Positions 1 to 11,886 of a stretch of 64,000 bases of DNA are shown here, piece after piece. Each line of letters opens with the position of its first letter. Within the stretch, counting starts at the first letter, position 1. Origin of the DNA: Nemophila menziesii (Eukaryota > Streptophyta > Magnoliopsida > Boraginales > Hydrophyllaceae); contig JARWIR010000010.1 in assembly GCA_029959085.1 (NCBI GenBank), forward strand, positions 35,952,731 to 36,016,730. The letters are read 5' to 3'. A program made the position numbers and the translations under genes. Under the pieces are notes generated by a model that was not told the DNA's origin, did not search any database, and was given only the letters and a program-made list of their open reading frames with translations.

Positions 1-390
1 CGGCGATGGTTTAATGGTCTCCTCGGCGGCGGCGGCGGTTCTGGTGGACTTCTCGGCGGCAGCAGTCAAATGGTCTCCAAAGCAAAGGGGTTTTTAATTT
101 TTCTGCAGAAATGAGTGGGGAAGAAGCTTTATTCAACAAGGGGCGGGTTCCCGTTGACCGCCCCTATTTTTTTTTTTAAAATTTGGCCTAGGGGTGTGAT
201 GCTCCCTACCGCCCTCCTGGCGGAAAATTAAGACCTTAATTACTTCTTTTTTTTTTAAATTTTGAACTAGGGGCGGTATGCTCCTAACCGCCCCCCTTTA
301 ATTACATTTTTAACTATGGGCGGAAACCGGGAACCCGCCCCTATTACAGGGGCGGAAACCAAGAACCCGCCCCGGTGCTAAACTTGTAAA
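1..390. mobile_element. CACTA-like transposon end with GGGCGG inverted subterminal motifs
   Basis: The first 390 bases are much richer in GC than what follows and carry at least seven GGGCGG or CCGCCC motifs, mostly paired as short inverted repeats (about 139-164, 209-224, 271-297 and 320-374). Dense, short, GC-rich subterminal repeats in both orientations are typical of plant CACTA (En/Spm) elements. The left part (1-95) is a GGC/GCC-rich stretch that could be coding on the minus strand, but it runs off the window. The conserved CACTA terminal bases were not found, so the class is inferred from motif layout only. Confidence 0.4.
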
Positions 391-1880
391 ACTTTCCCTA
401 GATGTGATAAAATGCTAATTACTTTTAAAGAAAAGGCTAAAATAAAAAAAAACTCGTACTATTCTCTTTTCATTTTAATACAATTTGTTTGCCCAATAAA
501 AAAATAAAAAAAGTACACACTAGTACATGAACCCATTTTTCTTTAACTTCATCAACGGTACGGTACCGTAAAACCCATCCTATAATCATCGCTCTCTAGA
601 TACTTTTATCTTTCCTTTTCATTTAAACTTTTTCTTCAACTTGGTCTAGTGTTTCAGTCAAGCCAGCATAACGAGTGAAGTGCCTATAAAACTTGGTTCT
701 TTAATGCAAGTTGGTGAATCATGACACTGACTGCCAATCGTATATCCATTCAGTTTAAATCTATTGAAAAGTGACTAATCATGTTCGTGTGCAAGCGCAA
801 AAAAAAAAGTTATTAGAGAATTATTAATCCTTGATTAGAAGTTAAAAAGTGAATAGTATAAAAATCCTAAACATATAATTATTCTTTTCACATTAATAAA
901 TCATGGTCAAAACATTACAACCATGTGCAGTCAAACATTGATACGTGATTGTGAAAAGAGTAATGATAAAAATTAATAAAATGACAAACCAGTGTACATA
1001 TTGAACTCTACTTTCTCTTTGAAAAAAAAAAAGAAAAAAGATAAAGAACTCTGCTTTCTTTCATGCATTTATAGATCCGCCATATGATTTGGGCCGCTGG
1101 TTAATACCAGATAATTGTGGATAGATGACACTGAAGATAATTTACTCTAATGTTTTTAGAAGAATAATAGACATGTATGTATATAAATGGAATAACATGA
1201 TATCAGGATATCATAAGAATTTGTCAAAATTATTTGACAACAAATTCTTATTACAAGAATATTTAAACCCTCTCTCAGAGAAATTAATAGTCTTTTCAAA
1301 GGGTATAATTTTATTATTTTTAACCCTTTGAACCTTATTAATTAGGCTAATTTAGTTCATAATTCTGACTTCTAACCCTATATAAGATAAACTCATAAAG
1401 TCATGAACCGTTAGTAGATTTTTAATACTTCAACCTAAGAAACTTTGATATAAAAATATAGTCAGCGTTAGATATGTGAAAAGGAGGTGCACTTGAAGAG
1501 TCTCAATGTTGGCGGACCTTTGTTCATGAGGGATGATTGACAGAAAAGGAAGAGCAATGGTTGGTAGCCAGATATGCTAGTTTTAAATGGCCTAACGATA
1601 TCTATAACATGTGGCTTTTATAAATCGCGAGAGGAAATAAAAATCATGAGGAAATCTCAAAAATAATTAATGGTGGTCCTTTTTTTGATTTCCCTTGGTT
1701 GGCAAGAAAAGGAAAGGAATAATGGAAAAATATTTGTTATATGATTATATACGGGGTGAATGAAATATGTGTTTAGGATATTTTTTAAAGAGGATATGAT
1801 AGGTAACTAAGTATTAAAATTTAAAATATTCTTAAATAAAATAAAAAATATATAAAAACAAAATCAAGTGACAATACTCA
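391..1880. other. AT-rich intergenic DNA, nothing recognised
   Basis: The stretch is AT-rich with scattered homopolymer runs. A 68-codon open frame at 1125-1331 has no recognisable domain, and its composition is that of random AT-rich DNA. No repeat boundary, RNA gene or coding signal could be supported. Confidence 0.5.
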
Positions 1881-1884
1881 TGGA

Positions 1885-2998
1885 TCACCAAATTAGTAAG
1901 TTACTGGATACCAACTCATTGAGTATCAACTCACTGAGTATTGTATTTTTCAGCCCCGATCACCACCAATGTCGGTGCCAACAGAGGTTTTACTTAACGC
2001 TCAAATATTTTAATGAGTGTTCAGATATAATACTAAGTACTTAGACGAATTACCTAAGTACGAAAAAACACATAATATACTTAACAAATTCTCTGAATAT
2101 ACTTAGAACTCACTGAGTATGCTCAGTGAATTCTTTGAGTGTTATACAAAATTTACTAAGTACTGATAAAATAACACTAAGTAAAACATGCATACAAATT
2201 CATTTTCATTAACAGAAAAATAGTAATACACTTAATCAACAGGGAATAACACAATCATAGTTATAAATTATGTAAAAAGCAATAAAATTCCGCATAACTT
2301 AACATTGTATCTGTATACCTGTTTTTCTACTCCAGTTTACAACAAGTGTTATCTTTATTAGCTAGGCGCATCTCAGAGCTTCATACTGATTTTTTTTACA
2401 AATTAATTTAATATTTGAATAACATAACACCCTTGTGTCTTCTTTAATGTACAAATTCTCACCTTATCCCATTCTTGTTTTTACAATTAGAAAAGTAAAA
2501 AATGTCTCAGGATCCATCTATTGGATGTAGTAACGCAAACATAAAAGCACCGAAAGTGAAAGTGGAAACTATTCACCATCACTTTGTCAAACATGAAGTC
2601 AACTATTTCTTCAGAGCTGGGCTTTGAAAACTTTGAACAGAAATATAAGCTTGAGAAGCTTCCTCACCCATGGCTGCGAAAAAATGAAAGCTTGACAAGT
2701 TTTATTTCATGTTCGTTTGGAGTAGGTAGAGAGAGAAATGAGAGATGTTAGGGTTTGGATTGGGTAGAGAGAGGAAAGAGTGAAATATGAATTAGGGTTT
2801 TCTAATTTTATAGGTATAATTTAATTTATTTAGCAGATAAAAAAATACATGAGGGTATAATAGGTAGTGAAAAATATGGAAAAATAGGTTTATAGTGTTA
2901 AATTTTATTTGTGCCCTTTAGTAAGAAGAGTGAATTGAGTTGGGGTACTTAGTTCTATAGAAGGGGTCTCCAAAACCTGTTGGAAATTATCTCTTATA
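1885..2998. repeat. Decayed MULE-like repeat related to the one at 46.7-48.4 kb
   Basis: The right part (about 2735-2998) matches the right part of the element at 46667-48351 in order: an AGAGAGAG-rich stretch, then 'tatagtgttaaa', then 'cctttagtaagaagag', ending in AATTATCTC. The left part (about 2030-2170) carries repeated ACTGAG/CTCAGT dyads, for example a near-palindrome at about 2110-2128, again as in that element. The left terminus and a target duplication were not found, so this is a fragment or an old copy. Confidence 0.4.
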
Positions 2999-3256
2999 TT
3001 TTAGTTTGGGGAAAGAAAGAAAGGGATACTTTTAAGAGTTGCTTAAAAGGTAAAAAAAGGTGTTTTCTCAGTTTTAACAAGTTCAATCTTTAAGTTTTAT
3101 TATGATATACCTACCCTATTATTACTAAGAGTAAATTCGTAGGCTACAAGTTAACTAACTTTTAAATATATATCTAATATTCTACATTATAACTTTTTAA
3201 ATGTAAAACCTACAATTAAAAGAGAACTAAATGACAATATTTTACTTATTTTTGGC

Positions 3257-3260
<4 letters not shown>

Positions 3261-3339
<79 letters not shown>
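3261..3339. repeat. (TC)n microsatellite, about 39 units
   Basis: An uninterrupted TC dinucleotide tract of 79 bases. No interruptions are visible, so length polymorphism is likely. Confidence 0.98.
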
Positions 3340-3344
<5 letters not shown>

Positions 3345-3534
3345 CAAAATTTTATGTGTTCATCCAAAAATTCATACAAAACCAAGAGTTGTCACTTTTT
3401 CAGGTATAATCTTCACCATTACTTATTTTTCCCATTTTTATTTCATCATGTGTGTTGTGTTCATCGATATTGTGATTATTATTATCCATTCTTATGCATT
3501 ATTTTACTTTGTTTAATTATTTTCTGAATCAATA

Positions 3535-3735
3535 AACAACCAACTAGATTTGTACTTGTAACCCACCAAGACAACCCACTAGATTTGTATTAACAACCTA
3601 TTGTAATATGCAGGTAATCCACGACTTTATGTGTCATCAATCCACCACATTTGTTGAGACAACCCATTAATATGTCTATCAATCCATTATTTTTTTAAAA
3701 TAGCTCACTGCTTTTTGTACAGTCAACCCACTACT
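3535..3735. repeat. Degenerate short tandem motif (CAACCCACTA-type)
   Basis: About six degenerate units built on CAACCCACTA/AATCCACNA followed by a T-rich spacer recur every 25-45 bases. The reverse-strand version (GTGGGTTGACA plus an A-rich spacer) makes a similar cluster at 45805-45960, so both may derive from one repeat family. Confidence 0.45.
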
Positions 3736-4297
3736 TTTTACTTACGTTTTTAGGCTTTCCAAATTTCTAAATATTTTTGTTTTGTTTGATGCACATACAC
3801 GGTTAGTTATGACTTTAAACCTTGCTGATTTGGATGGGTTGTTACGTTATTTAAGTGATTTCAGGATGTAATTTTATTCTTCATGATGAAATAGGAAATG
3901 TATGGAATGTGTTAGTTGTGAAAGTTTTGTTTTTTATTAAGACACATGTATTTATAGGTTTTTATGGAAAGTGGTTTTTAGTTAATGAATTTTGTTGTTA
4001 ATTAAAGAGGCAAATGTATGCTAGTCATTTAGTTGGTTTAGTCTTGCTTGGTCAGGAAACTTGGGTTGTGGACCTTTTAAGTAGAATTTGTTACTCCATA
4101 AACTATCTATTCATCTGGCATTGTACTGATTTAACAATTGAATTTTCTTTCTATTTTTCCAATTAAGAAATGTTAGTCTTTGAGACATTGTTCTTTTATT
4201 TTCTTTCATTTTACCATTTTAAAGAGATACCAAAACAATTTTAAATAAAAAAGGGATATGTTGTAAAACTGGATCGATTTTATCCACAACATATACT

Positions 4298-4869
4298 CAG
4301 TGTTCTAAAACAAGGCCGCCTAGCCGACTAGGCGCTCCGACTAGGCGTTCTAAAGTGCATTCCGCCTAGAATTTCTCTCGAAGGTGGCTCGAAGGTTCGT
4401 CTACGAATAATATAATTAATAAACTACCCAATCGGATTAATGGGTCCCTAAACCAAATACTACCTAGCATACTAGCCAATAAATAACTACTTCAATCTAA
4501 TCCAACTCAACACAAGCAAAAAAAAAACTACTTAATTTAGAGTTTGAACGCGCGAGAAAAAAAGAAAGTATGCTTTTTCAAATTTTTAAGTCTAATTTCT
4601 CGAATTGGTCCTTTTTAGGTTAAAAATAATAAAATATTATAATTATATAATTAAATTTATATTATTTATGTTAAATTGATCTACTTTAAGTATATTAGGA
4701 TGTAAATAATAGTCAATTCAATGTATTAATAATATATATTTACTGTAAAATTATATAAAAACCGCCTAGGCAGAAACCGCCTAAATTCCGACTAATAGGC
4801 CGCCTAGCCATCTAGGCGCTCGAAGGTGGTCGACCGCCCTAGTAGCGCCTAGCGCCTTTTAGAACCATG
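4298..4869. mobile_element. hAT-type MITE, 572 bp, with 8-bp target duplication
   Basis: The terminal inverted repeats read CAGTGTTCTAAAA on the left and CATGGTTCTAAAA on the reverse of the right end. They are flanked by a perfect 8-bp duplication CATATACT at 4290-4297 and 4870-4877. The 5-base CANNG start and 8-bp duplication are hallmarks of hAT elements. Both subterminal regions are dense in GCCTAGGCG-like dyads and GC-rich, while the centre is AT-rich. No transposase is encoded, so it would depend on an autonomous hAT element. It interrupts an older copia-LTR-like repeat. Confidence 0.85.
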
Positions 4870-4877
4870 CATATACT

Positions 4878-4992
4878 AAATGAAGTTGAGAAAATGTTCT
4901 TATAAAATTTAAACCATAAACATAATAAGCAATAAAGACAGTGCATAAAGATAAAAAAACACAAGAAATCATCGTGATTTGATAAAGCCTAC
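4878..4992. repeat. Copia-type LTR fragment, left part
   Basis: Starts with GTTGAGAAAATGTTCTTAT and continues into an 'agcaataaag' and 'atcgtgatttg' stretch typical of plant Ty1/copia LTRs. It continues after the solo LTR at 6552. The same sequence occurs uninterrupted at about 23430-23530, which shows the original layout. Confidence 0.5.
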
Positions 4993-6551
4993 TGGTGTCG
5001 CCTAAGGTGTGATAAAATAATGGATAAAATAAGTGTAAATAAACACCCTAGGCTGAGCACGGTTCTGCAAGTATACCGAACGTATGCAAGTTTTATTGAT
5101 AAATAAGATTCGTTCCTCAGAGACTAAGAAAGTTAGAGAGAACTTATGAAATTTATCAAGTGCAAATATGAAAGCTAGAATTAATAATACGCAGGAAAAT
5201 AAACGACTAAAGAGAATTTTGTTTGGTTTTTAAATATGGAAATTAACTAATAAATTAAAGACAAGAAAGTAAATAAGCAGAAAACAGATAGTATGAGAAT
5301 TTAGCTTGAGAAATTAGCAAGTAATCCCCACTAGTCTTGTTTATTCTAAACATGTAAGGGTGAATCATGTAGTATTACAATAATCAGGCTTCTAAATTCC
5401 TACCTACACCCAGAGAGCGAATAGGTAGGCTACGACACAACCACGAGGTAGTTTCAAATAGGGTTATCCTACGCCACTAGGTTCCTAAGCAAACTTTTCC
5501 TTCAATTGGTGATATGGTGTAAAAACAAACCCTAATGACTATCTAGTTCGGCTGGTGTTGTCGAGACCAAATCCTTATTCTAGACGTTATGTGGTGTTTC
5601 AATAGTTAAACACCCCTTCCGGGCGACAATCTAACTACTATTAAGGTAATCCTATACGTTGCGCACCGCTAGGAAAACATTCGATAAATTAAAACACATA
5701 AACAGAGAATAAAACATGACTTCAAATTAAATACGATATTATCCCAAGTTAGATAGATAAGAACTAGGGTTCATACATATATGCTAAATCTCAAGCTAAA
5801 ATTATTTAGTTCATACTAAAGAAAGAAGAGAAAAGAATTACAAATTTGAAGGTTGAAGACAATATGATATGGTGTTCAGCTCCTTCAAGACTTCTCATCT
5901 TGTGTTGTAAGCTTTTTCCTAGCTGCCAAGGATATGTTTCTTCTGATTAAAGGGTGTATTTATAGGGTATAGAAAACCTTAAAACGTTTTCTTGGAGTGG
6001 AAGATAAGTAACTTGGACTCTAGCCAAACTCAAATTCGTAACCCTAATATATAGAAAAGGTAAGATTCTGATGTTGTTTTGTTTTGGCTGTAAATCGTTC
6101 AATACTTATCCGTTTGACGCGTTCTAATAGTCGAAACTGATCGTCTCGGAAAGCTCTATAACTTTTGATTCAAACCATTCTTCCATATTCCTAGCCAATC
6201 TTGAGTTATGATCACTTTTATGTTTGTAGCTGTTGGAATTCAGATTTATTTGGCAACTTTATCTTTTCCTTTTTTCATATTTCTTTCCTTTATCTCCAAT
6301 TTCCATGTTTCTCTTCTTTCCCTTATCTTTTAGAATTGACTTGACATCTAATTAATTACCATATATCTTTAAACTTCACACTAAATAAATAAATTAAACT
6401 CAATATATGCTCTAAAAGTAATAAATAATTGAATCAAGACACGAAATAGGAAAGTGTACTAAATCGTGAGAAAATCGACCTATATCCTAATAAATACACC
6501 TAAAATGATGTCTCCAAGTACGATTAAATCATCACAAATAGGGAGACATCA
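4993..6551 (-). repeat. Solo LTR (Athila-related family A) with target duplication CCTAC
   Basis: A 1559-bp sequence beginning TGGTGTCGCC and ending GGGAGACATCA, flanked by CCTAC at 4988-4992 and 6552-6556. It shares layout with the LTRs of the complete element at 10096-21957: the conserved 'gttcctcag' block near the left end and GGAGACATCA at the right end. It matches 52450-54026 and, inverted, 61399-62929. No internal domain or second LTR is present. A single LTR with intact duplication indicates LTR-LTR recombination. Strand is given by analogy with the coding element, whose sense strand starts TGATGTCTCC. Confidence 0.9.
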
Positions 6552-6990
6552 CCTACATCCACGTTGAGCACCATGGGGAGTTGCTCTTGCACCTGAATCA
6601 CGAATTACACTTTTAGATCGTTCGACTATCTCAATTTTACAAGTGTTTAACCTATAATATATATTATATCAAGTATGGAAACCCAAAATAAACAGAGAAA
6701 ATATCAATTTCTACTAGTGAAAGCAAACCGCTAACATAAAACAACACTATAACACAATCTTATATAACATAAGATTGTGTTTTATGAATGCCCTACTTTT
6801 TCCAGACTATAGAGCATGAGAGAGAAGAAGATAAAAAAATTTGAAAATGAATTAACTGAATAAAGGGTATATATGGGAGTTCTAGGCTCTTCATTTGAGC
6901 CTTCCAACCCATAAAATATCAAGCGCGGTTAGAGAACCACGTAAGTAAGGAAATAAATCTAATACAATGTCACATTACTTAGTGGACAAT
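6552..6990. repeat. Copia-type LTR fragment, right part
   Basis: Continues the repeat interrupted by the solo LTR: 'acatccacgttgagcacc' followed by blocks shared, in the same order, with 23520-23820 (including 'taacactataacacaatctt'). It is a degenerate LTR-like repeat without coding content. Confidence 0.45.
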
Positions 6991-8825
6991 AAAGCCTCTA
7001 TTTTTATAGAACACTTCAAGTGGATCAGAATGAGACCTAATATAATAACAAACCCAAAAAAATAAAGTAGCCAAAAGCTAATAAGTAATTGGAGTTTACC
7101 AATAAAAAATCTCCACCTTAAAGTCCAATCACTCCCATTTTCGAATATCTTCATCACTAGGGTCTTCACAATTCATAGTACAACAACATTATCATCCATG
7201 ATACTACCTGTAAAGTTAATCCATATTAGACATACAAAGAGCTTAATAAAATAACTAAGCTTGATGTTAGTCAAGATCTACGTCCACATATCGAATGGAT
7301 TATCCACAATAGAAATTTTACAACATAATAGTTTTAGAATCATTACAATTCGCAATAAAATGAAATTTAACATATGCATGCCTAGTTTTTTCATGGTAAA
7401 TATGGTTTTTACTTAGGTGAATATCATTCTGGTCTCTGAAATAATAATCAAATAAATTCTTATAACAATCATATATGGAAACATGTCCAACATCACTAGT
7501 AGAAGAGCAACTAAAAGTTGGAGTTGAGTTTTTAGGTTATACAATTTTTACCAAGAATAAAAAAATATGCATTAGTAAATTTCCTAGAGTCCTTATTGAT
7601 AGGAAAAATATATCAACACTGTCGTATTCTCGAAGATACGTCAGATCCACTTAGTCAAGCCGAACGACTTAAGCCACAAATCCAAGTTAACTCCCATAGT
7701 CAACCTTGAGGACACGACATTACCAAGGGAACCACCAAATCTGATCTAATAAGTATTTTTACGAGGAAGTTAGCAACATCAACAATAGTCTTGGGTTTTT
7801 GTACCCTATTCAAAACACTAAAAATATAGAAGTCAGAGATAGGATATCCAAGAGATAGTTATCAGTAAGTGCTCGATAGCTCTATAAATAGAAGTAACAC
7901 TGTAAAGGGTAAGGATCCCAAATTTTCATGTAATCACAACTCTAATTGACGCCAAGCTATTTTTTCAATAAAGATCTTAATCTTTTTGCATTTTATCTTG
8001 TCAAATACAACCCTTCTTTATTAGTTTCAATCAATTTAGTACATATTATTCTATCTGGTAGAATCTGTATTATTAGATTAGTTCCTTTTGTCGGAACTTT
8101 TTACCTATTGAGATACCACATATAATTAATTTAAAAATCATCAAGAGAAATCCAACATATGATATGAAGTAGAAGGATGGGCTAACCCCTAATCTATAGA
8201 ATTCGGAGGAGTAAACTTACACCGCAATAAATTTTGTTATCGACAACAACTTCAAAAACCACTATAGCATTAGTGAACATAAATATTTTTTTAATGCTAA
8301 GAGGCAATAACAACATTTACAAAATTGTCAATGCAGTTACCCCACTAAGTCAAGCAAACTCACGCTTATCCAACATTATTCGCACATAGGAAGAAGTCAA
8401 CGAACTTTGAAAAGAATAATCAATCATTAAATTTTGAAGCAGTTATCATCAACCTAGTAGTCAATTCACATTAATAAATGATCCATAGCGTAGGATAAAA
8501 TTTTGGGGTGGACATAGTCGTAATGCGTGGACCAAGTATGTCTAAATTCAACTCTTAAATATAAATCCATGATGCATACCTAAAAGAACAATATTGTCCA
8601 GATAAAGCTCCCAATCTACTTATCCCTCCATTCAAAGGGTTCCTAATAAAGTGGATGACAATCCAACGATATAAACTTACCCTTGTAAAGATACATAAAT
8701 CATTAGACAACAAATTCTTTGTTAGAATATGTTAAAATGTAGTTATAGTATATAGTTATAGTTACTCAAATGGTTTGGTAATATAAATGTAAATACAAGT
8801 TTTCCTACTTAGCCCAAAACACAAT
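6991..8825. other. AT-rich repeat-derived DNA, no gene
   Basis: No open frame with a recognisable domain. Parts look like degraded Ty1/copia sequence ('aaatctccacctt' near 7110 and 'gagataccacat' near 8110), but no domain can be read. An undetermined retroelement relic is the best description. Confidence 0.35.
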
Positions 8826-9302
8826 TAGACTACTCGAGTCACTGTACATCCTCGATTATACCTCAACAAGGTTATCGAGTCAAATATATAAACTGGTTAG
8901 ACTTATCAAGTCACCGTACATCCTCTATTAAACCTCTAAAATGGTTATCTAGTCGAATATATAAGCTGGTTAGACTTCTCAAGTCACTGTACAACCTTGG
9001 TTAAACCTCCAACAAGGTTATCAAGTTAAATATATAAACCAATTTGACTTCTCATGTCACCGTACATCCACGATTAAACCTCTAGCAAGGTTATTGAGTT
9101 AAATATATAATCCGTTTGGACTTCTCAAGTCACCAACTTCCAGCAAGATTATCGAGTCAGATATATAGACCGGTTTGACTTCTCAAGTCATCGAACATAC
9201 TTGATCAAACCTCCAACAAGTTTATCGAGTCGAATATATAAACTGGTTTGACTTCTCAAGTAACCGTACATCATCTATTAAACCTCAATCAAAGTTATCG
9301 AG

Positions 9303-9339
<37 letters not shown>

Positions 9340-9510
9340 TTAGACTTCTCAAGTCACCCTACATTTTTTACTGAACCTCCAATATCAAGTCGAATATATT
9401 AACCGATTAGAGTTCTTATGTCACCATACATCCTTGATGAAAACTCTAGAAAGGTAATGGAGTTGAATATATAATCCGGGTTGACTTATTAAGTTACCCT
9501 GCATCTTCTT
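8826..9510. repeat. Minisatellite with a 73-bp period, about 9.5 units
   Basis: The block 'gacttctcaagtcac' recurs at about 8828, 8900, 8973, 9046, 9119, 9177, 9250, 9343, 9410 and 9483, giving spacings mostly of 72-73. Each unit runs gacttctcaagtcac - gtacatcc - cctccaacaagg - ttatcgagtc - aatatata. One unit is short (58 bp), and one is lengthened to 93 bp by an (AT)n expansion at 9305-9336. Confidence 0.9.
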
Positions 9511-9898
9511 TATGAAGTGAAAGAAGAACTCACATCTTTTTTTCCTAAACCCCAAGATCAACTTTTTCTTTAAATATAGATAACTCAAGCCGACTAGTGG
9601 TCATATTTTCTGGAATTAAAATCTAGATAAGCTAACAAGATAAAACTATTAGGGTTAGTATAAGCAAAAATCCTAGTTGATTTTAAACTAGGATTTGAAC
9701 AACTTCAATACCATTTTCAAGAAAACTATCATATCATAGACTTCCCATAAGATTATATCCAAAAATTAATGTATAACAATTTGTAAAACCCTCTTTAAAA
9801 ACTCAAACCAAGTCTTGATAAAAGATCTAAAGAATCTCAACCAAAAAATTTTGCTTCACAAAACCAATAAAGAACAAACTTAAAAACACATATTTGAT

Positions 9899-10095
9899 TC
9901 TTACAACAAATTTTAATGGATACCAAGAAACCAACTAATACTTTGATAAAATGTTATAAAATATAACTGATTTTACTCATAATATATACCAAATAATGTT
10001 GAGAAAATGTTCTCGTTGGAAATTTAAGGCTTTTAAAGGTTTTTTTCCATGCTCTTGGAGAAAGAGAAAACCAATAGTCTTTTCCATGAAAAGTC
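9899..10095. repeat. First copy of a ~245-bp LTR-like tandem repeat, left of the Athila insertion
   Basis: This stretch ('ttttaatggatacca' through 'accaatagtcttttcc') is repeated at 22015-22207. Removing the Athila element and one AAGTC copy restores a first unit (9899-10095 plus 21963-22014) that is collinear with a second unit (22015-22256). The retrotransposon therefore landed inside the first of two tandem units. Confidence 0.75.
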
Positions 10096-11870
10096 TGGTG
10101 GGTCCTGGGGTGTTATAAAATTAAGTGCAAAATAGAGGAACCACTTAACCGCAAGTGTACGGTTGTCCCAAGTAATATATGATAATCAAGTTCGTTCTCA
10201 GGGACGGATTAGGTTCAACCCAAATATTAATCAGATAGTAGAGATAATTGTTAAACAGAAAAATAAAAGATAATAATTTTTGTTTGGTTTTTATAAATTA
10301 AAAGATGCAAATAAAATAAAGACTAAATTAAATTAAACAGAAAGGAAATAAAGCAATTAAAAGACTAACTTCAGATAAGAGAGATACTTGATCCTCACAA
10401 AGGAATCCACTTAATCAATGTAATCTATGCTATGTTTAAGGGTAGAATTGGAATTATAATATTAGTCGGGACTCTAATATCTCCTAGCCCCCTGTCGGGT
10501 GGACCTAGAAGCTATCCTAAAGTATCATAAACACCTGTATGGCCGAATATGGCTTTTCGGATGATATGATTTTACCTCTTTGGCTATGTAACTAGTTAAG
10601 CCTGTCGGTCAATAACGGACATTACACGGGTATTACCTAGATCTGTACTCAAACCCCCCTGTCGGATGATCACTTCGCCACTAAAGTGAATAGCCCAAAT
10701 ACTAACCGCTAATTCTAGTTGTTCCTAAAAGAATTAGTAATGAAAACAAAGTAATATCCAATATATAAAACTCAATCCTATTTAAATCTAAACAATCCCA
10801 AATTCAAAACATAGAAAACATTAATTAAGGTTCATCCCTTTTATGCGAATCTCAAGTATAAAGAAATTTAGCTCATGATGGAATTAAAAACTAACATTAA
10901 ATAAAAGGAATTCATGTTCAAATACAAAAGATAAACGAAAAACCTAAAGGGTAGAATGACTATGGATGGAAGAACAGGATTCCTCCAGCTTCTAGCTTCT
11001 TCTCTCCTTCGTGCTCTGACTTGAAAACCTTAAGCCTCTTGTTAATTCTCTGAAGTGTGTGAAAGTAGGAGGTTAAGGGGTGTATTTATAGGTGTTGGAG
11101 GAACCTAGGTCGAATTTTGCTTGGAGTGGAAGACAAGTCAAAGACTCTCAAATTCGTAGCTCTAAATTCTAGGAAAGGTAAGATTTGCTGCTGATTTGAT
11201 TTGGTCATATCTTTTTCAATACTTATCCGTTTGAGAAGTTCCAATATATGAAACTGCTTGTCTTGGAAAGCTCTTTCTATTGGTGCAGACCATTCGTCCA
11301 GAATCCATGCCAATCTTTTATTATGATTTAATCTCTAAAACGTGGCTGGATTTTCAGATTTCAAAAGGCAGCTTTATCTTTTCCTTCTTTGAATAAATCT
11401 TTCCTAAATCTTCTTATTTCCCTGTAAATCTTCTTTCCTTTCATCTTTATCTTGACTTGGTCTCTAAGTAATTACCATTTATCTCTTTAGAGCTTCACAT
11501 TAAATAAATAATTAAACCGCATATGCTTTAAAAAGAATAAATCAATAAATCAAGAAATCGAAATAGGAAAGTGTACTCTAAAAATAGAAACTCGACTAAA
11601 AATCACTTCCTAACACTCTAAAATACACTAAGACTTTATTCTCACTTTTTCGCCTTGGATTGGTCTTTCATGAGATTCAAGAACCAATTAACTTTGCATT
11701 AAAAATAGTCAAATTTACGCACAAAAGCTCAGATTCTGCAAATAGTTAATTTCCAAGGGGAGAAAGTGCAATATGATCAATTAAGCCTAAAAGTCTATCA
11801 AATAAGTCATTTATTCACCTAAAAGGATGTCTCCAGAGGGCTAATAATTAGAACAAATAGGGAGACATCA
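10096..11870 (-). repeat. 3' LTR of the Athila element, full length (1775 bp)
   Basis: Bounded by TGGTGGGTCC and GGAGACATCA and preceded by the target duplication AAGTC. It keeps a 319-bp segment (about 11224-11542) that is missing from the other LTR. Confidence 0.95.
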
Positions 11871-11886
11871 AGACCCCAAACTCAAA
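11871..11886 (-). promoter_or_regulatory. Polypurine tract next to the 3' LTR
   Basis: On the sense (minus) strand the bases abutting the 3' LTR read TTTGAGTTTGGGGTCT, a G-rich tract in the place where plus-strand priming occurs in LTR elements. The core GAGTTTGGGGT recurs four more times upstream. Confidence 0.6.

Noticed and set aside
1125..1331. 68-codon open frame on the plus strand
   Set aside because: AT-rich composition, no domain and no context; the length is expected by chance here.
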